Assembly: GCF_964186625.1 (NCBI RefSeq)
Contig: NZ_OZ075108.1
Location: 2,865,001 to 2,929,000, forward strand
Source: Asticcacaulis sp. MM231
GTDB lineage: Bacteria; Pseudomonadota; Alphaproteobacteria; Caulobacterales; Caulobacteraceae
DNA length: 64,000 nucleotides
Direction: 5' to 3'
Made by a program: the position numbers and the translations under genes. Below are positions 55,542 to 63,382 of this stretch, one piece after another. Below the pieces are notes generated by a model, which saw nothing but the letters and a program-made list of their open reading frames with translations, was not told the DNA's origin and did no database searches. Numbering within the stretch: position 1 is the stretch's first letter; each line of letters starts with the position of its first letter.

Positions 55542-56237
55542 TCAATCGCCAGCCCAGTACTGGAATCGCACATTCCTGAAGGTCTTGCCGTTAATTATCA
55601 GGTCTCCTGTCAGGAAGGCATCCTTATCCTGCGTTAAGATAGACGTAGAATTAACCATGTTAGCCAGAAACTGCGTTGTGAACTTGCCTGTGAAGCTTAC
55701 TTTTCCCACCTGTTTGTCATAGCCTTCAAAGGTTACGACCTCGCGGGTAATCAGGTAACGCGTGCAAAAAACGCGTGGTGAATTTTCACGAAAATTACCC
55801 TGATCCGTTTGTATTTCCTTGCTGGTTATATCTTCAAATTCAAATTCGAAAGGCGTCCATGTCGGGATTGATTGCCCATCCTTTTCAAATTTAATGAGAT
55901 CATTATTCGACCCCATATCGATATGGGCCAACCGGAAATTGCCTATCTGGACCGGCTCGAAAGAGAAGTAATATCCGGTAAGTTCAAGTGCCTTGTCATG
56001 AACGAAGGCTTCGTCAACGGAGCTATTTAGGACTGGCGCAGGCAATACTGGCTCGAACGCTGATTGCGAAATGGCCTCAACGGTAGCGGATGCAACACTC
56101 TCTGAGGCTTTTATTTCGTTGAGTTCAAATTTTTTCGATAAGAGGTAATTCCCGACTCCCAGATGAACCAGACCAATAACGACAACTATACCAACCACGA
56201 TCAGGCACGCCACCAGGCAACCATTTTGTTTTTTCAT
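55542..56237 (-). CDS. AT-rich gene for a membrane-anchored protein, unknown function
   Basis: A 231-residue protein. An N-terminal anchor (CLVACLIVVGIVVVIGLVHLGVG) is followed by a soluble, beta-rich exported domain with no family I recognise (YYFSFEPVQIGNFRLAHIDMGSNND, TRYLITREVVTFEGYDKQVGKVSFTGKF). ATG 56237 is set by AGAGGGGG 5 bases upstream. Codon use is clearly more AT-rich than in its neighbours, which suggests acquisition from another source. Convergent with the YbjQ gene, 7 bp apart. Confidence 0.75.
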   Translation of the reverse strand: MKKQNGCLVACLIVVGIVVVIGLVHLGVGNYLLSKKFELNEIKASESVASATVEAISQSAFEPVLPAPVLNSSVDEAFVHDKALELTGYYFSFEPVQIGNFRLAHIDMGSNNDLIKFEKDGQSIPTWTPFEFEFEDITSKEIQTDQGNFRENSPRVFCTRYLITREVVTFEGYDKQVGKVSFTGKFTTQFLANMVNSTSILTQDKDAFLTGDLIINGKTFRNVRFQYWAGD

Positions 56238-56346
56238 AATTTCCCCCTCTGATTGAGTTAATTTAGCATACCAATTCACGGTATGCGCGAAAACATTCCA
56301 CCTGTTCGATTTGCACCGCGCAGCCAGATGTGGCCCAGACGCCACC

Positions 56347-56363
56347 CATGGTTTAAAACCATG
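56347..56363. promoter_or_regulatory. lux-box-like palindrome upstream of LuxR solo 1
   Basis: CATGGTTT-A-AAACCATG, a perfect 8+1+8 dyad 57 bp before the LuxR start, where an autoregulatory site would be expected. Confidence 0.5.
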
Positions 56364-56419
56364 TTTGCGCTACCATATCCTTCTCGCCAAGCCGCAGGAT
56401 AGCGCCTAGACTTGACGGC

Positions 56420-57163
56420 ATGGGTCATTTCAACCGCTATCAGTTCGAAGATTTCGTCACCGACACCCGGCAGGTAACGGCGGACGTGGACCTGTTCGCA
56501 CTGCTGAAACGCGCGGTGGCCCAGCATGGCTACGACCGTATCAGCCTCTGGGTGATCGACGATCCCGACCTGCCGCAGCGTGTGCATGGCCGCGGCGTGC
56601 TGCACAATTTCCCTGACGATCTACGCGGCTATTATCTGGAGAACGGCTGCGCTGCCTTCGATCCTGTGATGATGGCGGTGCGCCGGCAAAGCGGCGTGCT
56701 CGATTGGGAAGACTATGAGAAGCGTTCCAACTATCTGCCCGCCCAGACCCGGCTTTATAATGTCGCGCGTGAAGGGGGCTTGCGCAATGGCCTGACCGCA
56801 CCGATCTGGGGACGGACCGGCCTCGTGGCCAGCATCGGCCTGGCCTCGACCGAAGGCAAGGATGGCGCCCATGCCAATCCGGATCTGATCGGCGCCCTCA
56901 CCGCGCAGTTTTATCTCAGCTACAAACGGCTGAATGCACAGGGTGAAACACCGCGCGCCCAGGCCATCGGCATCACGCAGAAGCAGACCGAAATCCTGAG
57001 CTGGGTGGCCGCCGGCAAGACCGATAGCGAGATCGCCACGATTATGGGGATCAGTCGCAATACGGTCGATACCCATATGCGCCAGATCTTCGCCCGCCTC
57101 GATGCCCCCAATCGCGTCACCGCCGTGGTCAAGGCCATAGGCGAAGGCCTGATCCGGCCGTAA
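56420..57163 (+). CDS. LuxR-type autoinducer-binding regulator, solo 1
   Basis: A 247-residue LuxR family protein: autoinducer-binding domain about 15-165, GerE HTH about 180-245 (LSWVAAGKTDSEIATIMGISRNTVDTHMRQIFARL). By alignment with TraR, Tyr61, Asp70, Pro71, Trp85 and Gly113 are conserved (GYYLENGCAAFDPV, VLDWED, GLRNGL), but the Trp57 position is Leu (PDDLRG). No luxI synthase is in the window. The Trp57 change is seen in solos that may not bind acyl-homoserine lactones. Confidence 0.92.
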   Translation: MGHFNRYQFEDFVTDTRQVTADVDLFALLKRAVAQHGYDRISLWVIDDPDLPQRVHGRGVLHNFPDDLRGYYLENGCAAFDPVMMAVRRQSGVLDWEDYEKRSNYLPAQTRLYNVAREGGLRNGLTAPIWGRTGLVASIGLASTEGKDGAHANPDLIGALTAQFYLSYKRLNAQGETPRAQAIGITQKQTEILSWVAAGKTDSEIATIMGISRNTVDTHMRQIFARLDAPNRVTAVVKAIGEGLIRP

Positions 57164-57183
57164 TACGTCCATACTGCCCCAAC

Positions 57184-57199
57184 TCACGAATTCTCGTGA
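57184..57199. promoter_or_regulatory. Inverted repeat upstream of the 82-aa gene
   Basis: TCACGA-ATTC-TCGTGA, a perfect 6-bp dyad 21 bp past the LuxR solo 1 stop and 56 bp before the small gene. It could be an operator or a weak terminator. Confidence 0.35.
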
Positions 57200-57254
57200 T
57201 GGCGCGGTGACCGGCAATATGTTTGCCTGAAAGCCATAATAAAAGGGGGCGCGT

Positions 57255-57503
57255 ATGGCCGACAATATGTGTGAGATCGCTGCTTTCGACGCGCCTGAGA
57301 GCTATGACGATACGGTCATGGCGGTGCTGAACCGGCTTGACGAGTTGCGTATCCTGGCGCTCGATGTTGGTGATGTGGCCCTGCAGGAGGGTTTGGCCGA
57401 GGTTTTTGAAAGTTTTCTCAAGCGCTACTGCGATTCCAAACACGCCGCGCTGAACAGCCAGATGCGCCGGCACTTTCAGCCGCCAAAACCTTACATGCAC
57501 TGA
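57255..57503 (+). CDS. Small helical protein between two LuxR solos
   Basis: An 82-residue acidic, predicted all-helical protein (DDTVMAVLNRLDELRILALD, ALQEGLAEVFESFLKRYCDS), with no signal or membrane helix and no family I recognise. AAAAGGGGG precedes ATG 57255. Its place between two LuxR genes in the same orientation suggests a link with them, for example an antiactivator, but this is speculation. Confidence 0.6.
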   Translation: MADNMCEIAAFDAPESYDDTVMAVLNRLDELRILALDVGDVALQEGLAEVFESFLKRYCDSKHAALNSQMRRHFQPPKPYMH

Positions 57504-57523
57504 CGAATACGCATTCTCACCTG

Positions 57524-57547
57524 TCCTGATCATTGACCTCTTCAGGA
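57524..57547. promoter_or_regulatory. Inverted repeat upstream of LuxR solo 2
   Basis: TCCTGA-N12-TCAGGA, 24 bp overall, 117 bp before the chosen start of LuxR solo 2. A candidate operator only. Confidence 0.3.
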
Positions 57548-57663
57548 TAAGTGCCGGGGGGCATGGGGGAAGAATTGTCCGCGCATTCGGGTGGGAGACC
57601 TGATTGTGCGGACAGTTCGATCGTACCGTGGTATCGTTGCGTCTCTTTATGTTCAGAAACGCT

Positions 57664-58410
57664 ATGTTCGATACGCCCACCCGTTATATTTTCGAGGATT
57701 TCATCACCGATACCGGGCGCGCGCGCAGCGGTGACGAGCTGTTTGGCCTGTTACGCAAAGGCGTCGGGCAATATGGCTATGACCGTCTGGTATTCACCGT
57801 CCGGCGCGATGTCGACCTGCCCGAATCGCTCAATGGCCATGCCCTGCTCTACAGCTACCCCGAGGACTGGGTAAAATACTACATAGAGAACAACTGCGCG
57901 TCCTTCGATCCGGTCATGAAGGCCGGCGCTACCCAAGCCAACGCCTTCACCTGGGACGGACTAGAAAAACGATCCGTCTATACGCCCAAACAAACGCGCT
58001 TCATGCGCCTGGCCGACGAGGCCGGCCTCAAGAATGGCGTCGGCGTCCCTATCCGCGGCAGCGGGTCAACGATCGCCGGCGTCGGGCTGGCCTCGACCGA
58101 ACGCTGCGACGCCGCGCATCCGCACCTCGATATGCTCAGCGCCTTCTGCACCCAGTTCTATGCCGCCTTCAAGCGCCTGAATCCCCGCACGGCATCCGAA
58201 CAGACAGAACCGGCGCACCTGTCGCCGCGCGAACGCGAGGTCCTGACCTGGATGGCCAGCGGCAAAACCGATGACGAGATCGGCATGATCCTCAGCATCA
58301 GCCGCAATACGGTCGATAGCCACGTCCGCCATATTTTCCTTAAGCTTAACGCCTGCAATCGCGTCACGGCGGTTGTGGCCGGCCTGATGCATGGCCATAT
58401 CCATCTCTAG
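57664..58410 (+). CDS. LuxR-type autoinducer-binding regulator, solo 2
   Basis: A 248-residue LuxR protein closely similar to solo 1 along its length (TRYIFEDFITDTGR versus NRYQFEDFVTDTRQ). All TraR-type ligand residues are present: EDW, YYIENNC, FDPV, FTWDG and GLKNGV. The HTH is LTWMASGKTDDEIGMILSISRNTVDSHVRHIFLKL. ATG 57664 aligns with the start of solo 1; ATG 57649 or TTG 57604 would add residues. It lies 21 bp before the SRAP gene. Confidence 0.92.
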   Translation: MFDTPTRYIFEDFITDTGRARSGDELFGLLRKGVGQYGYDRLVFTVRRDVDLPESLNGHALLYSYPEDWVKYYIENNCASFDPVMKAGATQANAFTWDGLEKRSVYTPKQTRFMRLADEAGLKNGVGVPIRGSGSTIAGVGLASTERCDAAHPHLDMLSAFCTQFYAAFKRLNPRTASEQTEPAHLSPREREVLTWMASGKTDDEIGMILSISRNTVDSHVRHIFLKLNACNRVTAVVAGLMHGHIHL

Positions 58411-58431
58411 GCCATCATCCAGGATCATCGC

Positions 58432-59058
58432 ATGTGCGGGCAGTTCGACGCGCTCAAATATCTCAGCTTTTTGAAGACCATGTTGCATATGCCCGATATG
58501 CCAGACGTGATCGAGTATGGCGAGACTATGAAGATCGCGCCCAGCCTTGGCACCTCGATCGTCATTGAAAATCCGGAGACAGGCAAGCTAGGCCTGATAC
58601 CGGCGCGTTTCGGCCTCATCCCGCACTGGTACAAGGGATCGCTCAAGGACTGGAAGGCCACGACCTTCAACGCGCGGCTCGACAGCGCCGACGAAAAGCC
58701 CGTCTTCAAGGCGGCGTGGCGCTATCGTCATGCGCTGGTGCCAGCCGATTGTTTCTACGAATGGTCGGGGCCGAAGACGGCGCGGGACAAATGGCGCATC
58801 ACGCGCGCGGATAATCAGCCCCTGGCCTTCGCCGGACTGTGGGATTGCGCCGATCTCACTGAGGGCACGATCTGGAGTTTCTCTATCCTGACCCGCGACG
58901 CCGGCGGGGATATGTCAGCCATTCACGACCGCGAACCGGTGGTGCTGCATCCGGATCAGTGGGATGCCTGGCTGAGACGCAAACCTGTCGATCTGGCGCG
59001 CAGCGCACCACTGAAGGTGACGTCTGAGCTCGAGCCCGTTCCGGGCGGATTATTTTAG
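58432..59058 (+). CDS. yedK: SRAP/HMCES family abasic-site protein (YedK)
   Basis: A 208-residue SOS-response-associated peptidase. MCGQF places Cys2 at the N-terminus after Met removal, where it forms a thiazolidine link with abasic sites in single-stranded DNA. NARLDSADEKPVF, RHALVPADCFYEW, the Trp/Phe-rich centre and MSAIHDREPVVL (His) complete the active site. Start is fixed by the need for Cys2. Known SRAP genes often associate with the SOS response, but no LexA box is visible here. Confidence 0.95.
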   Translation: MCGQFDALKYLSFLKTMLHMPDMPDVIEYGETMKIAPSLGTSIVIENPETGKLGLIPARFGLIPHWYKGSLKDWKATTFNARLDSADEKPVFKAAWRYRHALVPADCFYEWSGPKTARDKWRITRADNQPLAFAGLWDCADLTEGTIWSFSILTRDAGGDMSAIHDREPVVLHPDQWDAWLRRKPVDLARSAPLKVTSELEPVPGGLF

Positions 59059-59061
59059 CGC

Positions 59062-60849
59062 TTACATCTCGCCGAAAAATTCACGCTGTGAGCGCTCCAG
59101 TTCTTCGACGTAGCGACGGTTGACGTACTTTTCCGTCAGCAGGCCAAGCAGCTTGTGGTCTTCGTCCACCACGGCCAGATCATCGACGCCGAAATGCTCG
59201 AACACGCGCATGATCGCCGAAATATCCATGTCCGGCCGCACATAGACCTCGGTCTGGCGCGCCAGCTCTTTCAGCGGCGCATCGAGCGATACATGGTCGA
59301 TATAGGCCTCGGCGGTCGGCACGATGCCGCGGTAATCGCCCTGATCATCGACCAGCAGTACGCGCGAGGTCGAGCCCAACGGCACCTTGTCACGCAAGGC
59401 GGCGATACCTTCGCTCTCCCCCATGGTCGTATGGTTCCGACGCATCAGGCTGGTGGCGGTCAGGGCCTTCACCCAGCCGATATCGCGGGCGTTGCGAATG
59501 GCCTCGCCGCGCAGGTGCAGACGCCAGGTCGAGAAGGAATAGCCGAACCGTTCGCGGATAATGGCGCTGGAGCAGAGCGCCGCCGTCACCACCGCCGCCG
59601 TCAGGGCGAAATCGTGCGTCACCTCCAGCACCATCAGCGACATGGTCATGGGGCCGCCGACGACGGCCACGGCCAGCGCCGCCATGCCGACGAGCGAAGC
59701 GTTGAGGATGTCGAGATCGGCGGCGGGATAGATGTGGTTGACGATCTGCGCGAAGATCGAGCCCAGCAAGGAGCCCAGGAACAGCGAGGCGAAGAACAGC
59801 CCGCCGCGAAAGCCGAAGGCCAGCGAGATGACCGACGCCACGAGCTTGAGCGCGAAGACCAGAAGCAGCGTCGTTACCAGGGCCTGCTGCGCCATGTAGA
59901 GGTGCATGGCGCCGTGGCCGGAACTGAGCGCCTGCGGGGCGGCCCACGCCACCGGGATGAGGAACAGCCCCCCGATCATGGGGCGCCAGATCTCACCGAT
60001 CGGCATCTTGCGCACAATGGCCTCGACGCTGGCCACCAGCCGGATGATGGCGATGCCCACGCCGGCGCAGATGGCACCCAGCACGGCATAGAGCAGGTAA
60101 CCGCTGATCTCGATGCTCTGGCCAGCGGTGGAGGCGATAACGAATGGCTCGATGTTCATCAGTTGCGCCGCCAGCACCGCCATGAGCGAGGCCGCCGCCA
60201 CCGGGGCCAGCGCCGCCGGGGTGTAGCCGCCGAGCACAAGTTCAAAGGCATAGAAACTACCGGCCAGGGGCGCACCGAAAGCCGCGCCGATGGCCGAGCC
60301 AGCACCCGCGCCGACCAGGGTGCGCAGGGACTGGCGCTTGAGATCGAGCCACTGACCGATCTTCGAGGCAATGCCGCCACCCAACTGGGCATAGGCGGCT
60401 TCGAGCCCGACCGAGGCGCCGAAACCGTTGGAGAGGAAGGTCTGGAACGACACGATCAGGCTGTCCCGCAGAGGAATGCGACCGCCATAGAGCGCGTTGG
60501 CCTCGACGACGTCGATCGGGGCGCGGGTCCGCCGCGGGAAGATGAAACGCACAAGACCCAGCGCCGCGCCGCCGAGCGGCAGGGCCAGCAGGTGCCACGG
60601 TTCGATGGTGGGCAAGGCGCTCAGGCGCAGATCGGGCGAAAAGCCGTAGAGCATGGATTGCAGCAGGTGGGCGAAATGGCCGAGCAGCGCCGCCATGATG
60701 CCGGCGATCAGCCCGACGCCACCGGCCAGCACGATGAACCACACCTCGGAGCCTTGCAGGTGGCGCTTGATGAGGGCCACGCCGCGCAGCACCGGGCGCC
60801 TGACGGCCTTGCCGAGCAGAAGATCACCAAGATGGGCGTTATGCGACAT
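59062..60849 (-). CDS. ClC-type chloride channel with C-terminal CBS pair
   Basis: A 595-residue protein: a ClC membrane domain with about a dozen helices, including GFGASVGLEAAYAQLGGGIASKIGQ (gating-Glu region, GLEAA in place of GREGP), GAGAGSAIGAAFGAPLAGSFYAFE and FGFRGGLFFASLFLGSLLGS. Two CBS domains fill the last 120 residues (VLLVDDQGDYRGIV, DDLAVVDEDHKLLGLL). It moves chloride, probably with proton exchange, under nucleotide control. Start ATG 60849 has GGAAAG upstream. Convergent with the SRAP gene, 3 bp apart. Confidence 0.92.
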   Translation of the reverse strand: MSHNAHLGDLLLGKAVRRPVLRGVALIKRHLQGSEVWFIVLAGGVGLIAGIMAALLGHFAHLLQSMLYGFSPDLRLSALPTIEPWHLLALPLGGAALGLVRFIFPRRTRAPIDVVEANALYGGRIPLRDSLIVSFQTFLSNGFGASVGLEAAYAQLGGGIASKIGQWLDLKRQSLRTLVGAGAGSAIGAAFGAPLAGSFYAFELVLGGYTPAALAPVAAASLMAVLAAQLMNIEPFVIASTAGQSIEISGYLLYAVLGAICAGVGIAIIRLVASVEAIVRKMPIGEIWRPMIGGLFLIPVAWAAPQALSSGHGAMHLYMAQQALVTTLLLVFALKLVASVISLAFGFRGGLFFASLFLGSLLGSIFAQIVNHIYPAADLDILNASLVGMAALAVAVVGGPMTMSLMVLEVTHDFALTAAVVTAALCSSAIIRERFGYSFSTWRLHLRGEAIRNARDIGWVKALTATSLMRRNHTTMGESEGIAALRDKVPLGSTSRVLLVDDQGDYRGIVPTAEAYIDHVSLDAPLKELARQTEVYVRPDMDISAIMRVFEHFGVDDLAVVDEDHKLLGLLTEKYVNRRYVEELERSQREFFGEM

Positions 60850-60969
60850 ACAGCGCTTTCCGCAGAGTGGGGCGCACGTTTCGAATGAAAAGCGCGCTTC
60901 GAAGGTAATCCTAAGCCCGCCCCTGCGCCTTGTGAAGCCATCATACACTTGAAGGCAATAAGAAAAACC

Positions 60970-61680
60970 TTACGAGTTGGGCTTTTTCATCGGCTCGCCA
61001 TTGAACAGACCGCGCATCGGCACGTTCCACGGCAGGCACAGCACAAGCGCCGCCGCCAACAGTGCGGCGGGCAACCAGACGGCGCCATGGCCAAAGTAGG
61101 TGGTAGCCTCGGCACCGGCCAGCGCCCCACCGATGAAGCCTGCGCACAGGGTCAGGAAAAATACCGCCTGGCGGCGGCTCTCGCGGTTTTTGCGAAACAC
61201 CAGCCAGTCCAGAAGGCCTGTCGCGAAGTGGCGCAGATTGGCGCTGGTCGTCACAGAGGTGTAGGCGAATTCACCAATGCGCGTGAAGGCGGTGGCCTGC
61301 ATGGCCGCCACGAACGCGATGCCTGTCACCACCAGCATGTCCGGTATGCTGCGCGGCAGGAAGGCGACGAGGATGAGAAAGGCGATTTCCAGCGCGAGAA
61401 AGGTGCGCGCCGGCGAGCGCAATCGTCCGAAAAGCGGTCTTTCCTTAAGGATGTGCGCCACCGCCACCCCGGAGAGATAGCTCAGGATCGGCGCCAGAAA
61501 GGGCAGGATGGCGGCATAGTCCTGCTTGGCCACACGCACCACCAGCAGCACGATATTGCCGGTCATGGCGTTGGCGAACACGCCGCCATAACCAACATAG
61601 GTGAAGGCATCCAGCATGCCGGCGGCGGTGATCAAAAGAGCGGCCACAGGCAGGGTGCGTTCAGGCTTGGGATTCGTCAT
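60970..61680 (-). CDS. YoaK (DUF1275) family membrane protein
   Basis: A 236-residue membrane protein with six predicted helices and the DUF1275 features: GMLDAFTYVGYGGVFANAMTGNIVLL near the N-terminus, GIAFVAAMQATAFTRIGEFAYTSVTTSANLR in the middle. Transport function is suspected but unproven. The gene lies 21 bp downstream of the tetR gene on the same strand, so they are probably co-transcribed. Confidence 0.9.
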   Translation of the reverse strand: MTNPKPERTLPVAALLITAAGMLDAFTYVGYGGVFANAMTGNIVLLVVRVAKQDYAAILPFLAPILSYLSGVAVAHILKERPLFGRLRSPARTFLALEIAFLILVAFLPRSIPDMLVVTGIAFVAAMQATAFTRIGEFAYTSVTTSANLRHFATGLLDWLVFRKNRESRRQAVFFLTLCAGFIGGALAGAEATTYFGHGAVWLPAALLAAALVLCLPWNVPMRGLFNGEPMKKPNS

Positions 61681-61701
61681 ACGCCTATTCTGGCCGGTTG
61701 G

Positions 61702-62268
61702 TCAGGCGGCGGCAAGCAGGATATGCACCGCCCTTTTGGCCACGTCGAAAACGCCGAGGTCCTGCTGCATGTGGCCGGCCAGTGCCGCACCCTGGAACAG
61801 CAGGTTGAGCTGGCGGCCGGTATCGGTCGGGTTTTTCAGGCCGGCCTTTTCACAGAGCTCGATAAAGCGGCTCTCGACATAGACCGACGCGTCCTTGCCT
61901 CGCGCGGCGATGCCGTCGTGCTTGCCGATATATTCCTGTCCCGCCTTCATGGCCAGACAGCCCCGGCAGTTTTTGGACATCATTTCCTGACGAATATCGA
62001 ACAGCGCCAGGATCTGTTCGCGCGGATCATCACTGCGACCGAGCGCCGGTTTGAACAGGAAGGTGTCGGTGTCCTCGCCATACTGTTCCAGCACCGCCTC
62101 GATCAGGTCTTCCTTGCTGGGGAAATACTTATAGAGGGTGCGCTTGGAAATGCCGCTGTTGGCCATGACCGTGTCGATGCCGGTGGCGTGGAAGCCGCCG
62201 TCATAGAAGGCATCATAGGCCTGAGCGATGATTTCCTGCTTTTTGGTGGGCGTGGCGGTGTCGGCCAT
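61702..62268 (-). CDS. TetR family transcriptional repressor
   Basis: A 188-residue TetR/AcrR regulator: HTH GFHATGIDTVMANSGISKRTLYKYFPSKEDL at about 24-55, then a helical ligand domain with a CRGC motif (KNCRGCLAMKAG) that might respond to thiol or metal stress. AGGAG precedes ATG 62268. It is divergent from an SDR gene; two operator-like dyads lie between them, so it probably represses the SDR gene and perhaps itself and yoaK. Confidence 0.93.
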   Translation of the reverse strand: MADTATPTKKQEIIAQAYDAFYDGGFHATGIDTVMANSGISKRTLYKYFPSKEDLIEAVLEQYGEDTDTFLFKPALGRSDDPREQILALFDIRQEMMSKNCRGCLAMKAGQEYIGKHDGIAARGKDASVYVESRFIELCEKAGLKNPTDTGRQLNLLFQGAALAGHMQQDLGVFDVAKRAVHILLAAA

Positions 62269-62286
62269 GTCGAAATCTCCTGAATT

Positions 62287-62309
62287 CCAAATTTCTAAAG
62301 GAAATTTGG
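62287..62309 (-). promoter_or_regulatory. Leader hairpin of tetR
   Basis: Perfect CCAAATTTC/GAAATTTGG stem with a 5-nt loop, just upstream of the AGGAG ribosome site. It may limit tetR translation or stabilise the leader. Confidence 0.4.
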
Positions 62310-62396
62310 CGAGGCCGAAGGCCGTCCCGAGTGAATGCTAGGAGCCATGGGGGACGCCCAGTCCGGCGCTTGAGCTAAAAAAACTATCATGTCCGC

Positions 62397-62450
62397 TTGA
62401 CAATGTAAACCGATCTGTTTACTTGCGGCGATGTAAACAGATCGGTTTAC
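62397..62450 (+). promoter_or_regulatory. SDR promoter with two TetR-type operators
   Basis: TTGACA (62397-62402), 17-bp spacer, TACTTG (62420-62425). Operator 1 GTAAACCGATCTGTTTAC (62405-62422) fills the spacer. Operator 2 (62433-62450) is its exact reverse complement, GTAAACAGATCGGTTTAC. Centres are 28 bp apart. Repressor binding at operator 1 would block RNA polymerase. Confidence 0.8.
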
Positions 62451-62497
62451 ATCCATCAGCCGCCTGAAACCGACGGCTCTTTCAAAGGAAGATAGTC

Positions 62498-63217
62498 ATG
62501 TCGTACACAAGTCAAACCGTCCTCGTTTCCGGCGCAAACCGCGGCATCGGCGCCGCCACCGTCCGCGAACTGCTCAAGACCGACGTCAAAAAAATCTATG
62601 CCGGTGCCCGCCGCCTGGATTCGTTGCCTGACTTTGGGGACAGCCGCGTTGTGCCGCTGCAACTCGACATCACCGATCAGGCCTCGGTCGATGCGGCCGC
62701 GAAAATCGCCGCCGACACCGATATCCTGCTCAACAACGCCGGCACCGCCGTCTTCGCCAACTTCATCGAGAGCCCGATCGAACTGATCAATGGCGATATG
62801 GATGTCAACTATTACGGCACGCTGCGCATCATCCGCGCCTTTACGCCGCAGTTTACGGCCCGCAAGAGCGGCACCATCGCCAATGTGATCAGCGTCGTGG
62901 GCCTGACCTCGGCGCCGCCCATGGGCGGGTATTCAGCTTCCAAGGCGGCACTGCAATCCCTGACCCAAAGCCTGCGCGCCACGCTGAAAGGATCAGGCAT
63001 CAAGGTGCTCGGCATCTATCCGGGCCCGATCGATACTGATCTGGCCAAGGACATCCCGATGGATAAGGCCACGCCAGAACACGCCGCCCAGCATATCGTG
63101 GCGGGCATTGCGGCAGGCGAGACCTACATCTTCCCCGATCCGGTGGCTTTGCAGATCGGTCATCTCTGGGCCACCGATGGCAAGACGCTCGATACGGCTC
63201 TGGCGGGTGAGGCCTAA
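62498..63217 (+). CDS. SDR family oxidoreductase, TetR-controlled
   Basis: A 239-residue SDR: VSGANRGIGAATV (cofactor), LDITDQASVDAAA, LLNNAGTAVF, a Ser in NVISVVGLTS and YSASKAA with the catalytic Tyr and Lys. It resembles the many small NADP-dependent SDRs that sit beside TetR regulators and detoxify reactive carbonyls or quinones; the substrate is unknown. Ribosome site AAAGGAAG precedes ATG 62498. A strong terminator follows. Confidence 0.92.
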   Translation: MSYTSQTVLVSGANRGIGAATVRELLKTDVKKIYAGARRLDSLPDFGDSRVVPLQLDITDQASVDAAAKIAADTDILLNNAGTAVFANFIESPIELINGDMDVNYYGTLRIIRAFTPQFTARKSGTIANVISVVGLTSAPPMGGYSASKAALQSLTQSLRATLKGSGIKVLGIYPGPIDTDLAKDIPMDKATPEHAAQHIVAGIAAGETYIFPDPVALQIGHLWATDGKTLDTALAGEA

Positions 63218-63224
63218 AATGACG

Positions 63225-63255
63225 AAGGCCGGGAGCAATCCCGGCCTTTGCTTTA
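63225..63255 (+). terminator. Intrinsic terminator of the TetR-controlled SDR gene
   Basis: Perfect stem AAGGCCGGGA/TCCCGGCCTT with a GCAA tetraloop, then TTTGCTTT. Confidence 0.85.
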
Positions 63256-63265
63256 AGGTATCCAC

Positions 63266-63367
63266 AGATAAGCCAGATAAGCACAGATAGCGCTTCGCGC
63301 CTTCACTATATGACCGGTTCATAGAAGACACCGATCCTTATGACATCTGTGCTTATCTGGCTTATCT
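63266..63367. repeat. Long inverted repeat, family B, copy 2
   Basis: Perfect 23-bp arms (63266-63288 and 63345-63367), built on AGATAAGCCAGATAAGCAC, around 56 bp. The arms resemble the GGATAAGGCACAGAT arms at 10133. It lies between convergent genes. Confidence 0.8.
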
Positions 63368-63382
63368 TTGGATCAACTTTCC

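Noticed and set aside
57604..57620. MCGQF-like opening before LuxR solo 2, as in the SRAP gene 0.8 kb downstream
   Set aside because: Only about 16 bases match and the start would be TTG; probably chance rather than a SRAP remnant.
59155..60888. 577-codon plus ORF, His/Gln/Arg-rich
   Set aside because: Antisense shadow of the ClC gene with no family features.
60949..62283. 444-codon plus ORF
   Set aside because: Antisense to yoaK and tetR, both clear families with ribosome sites.
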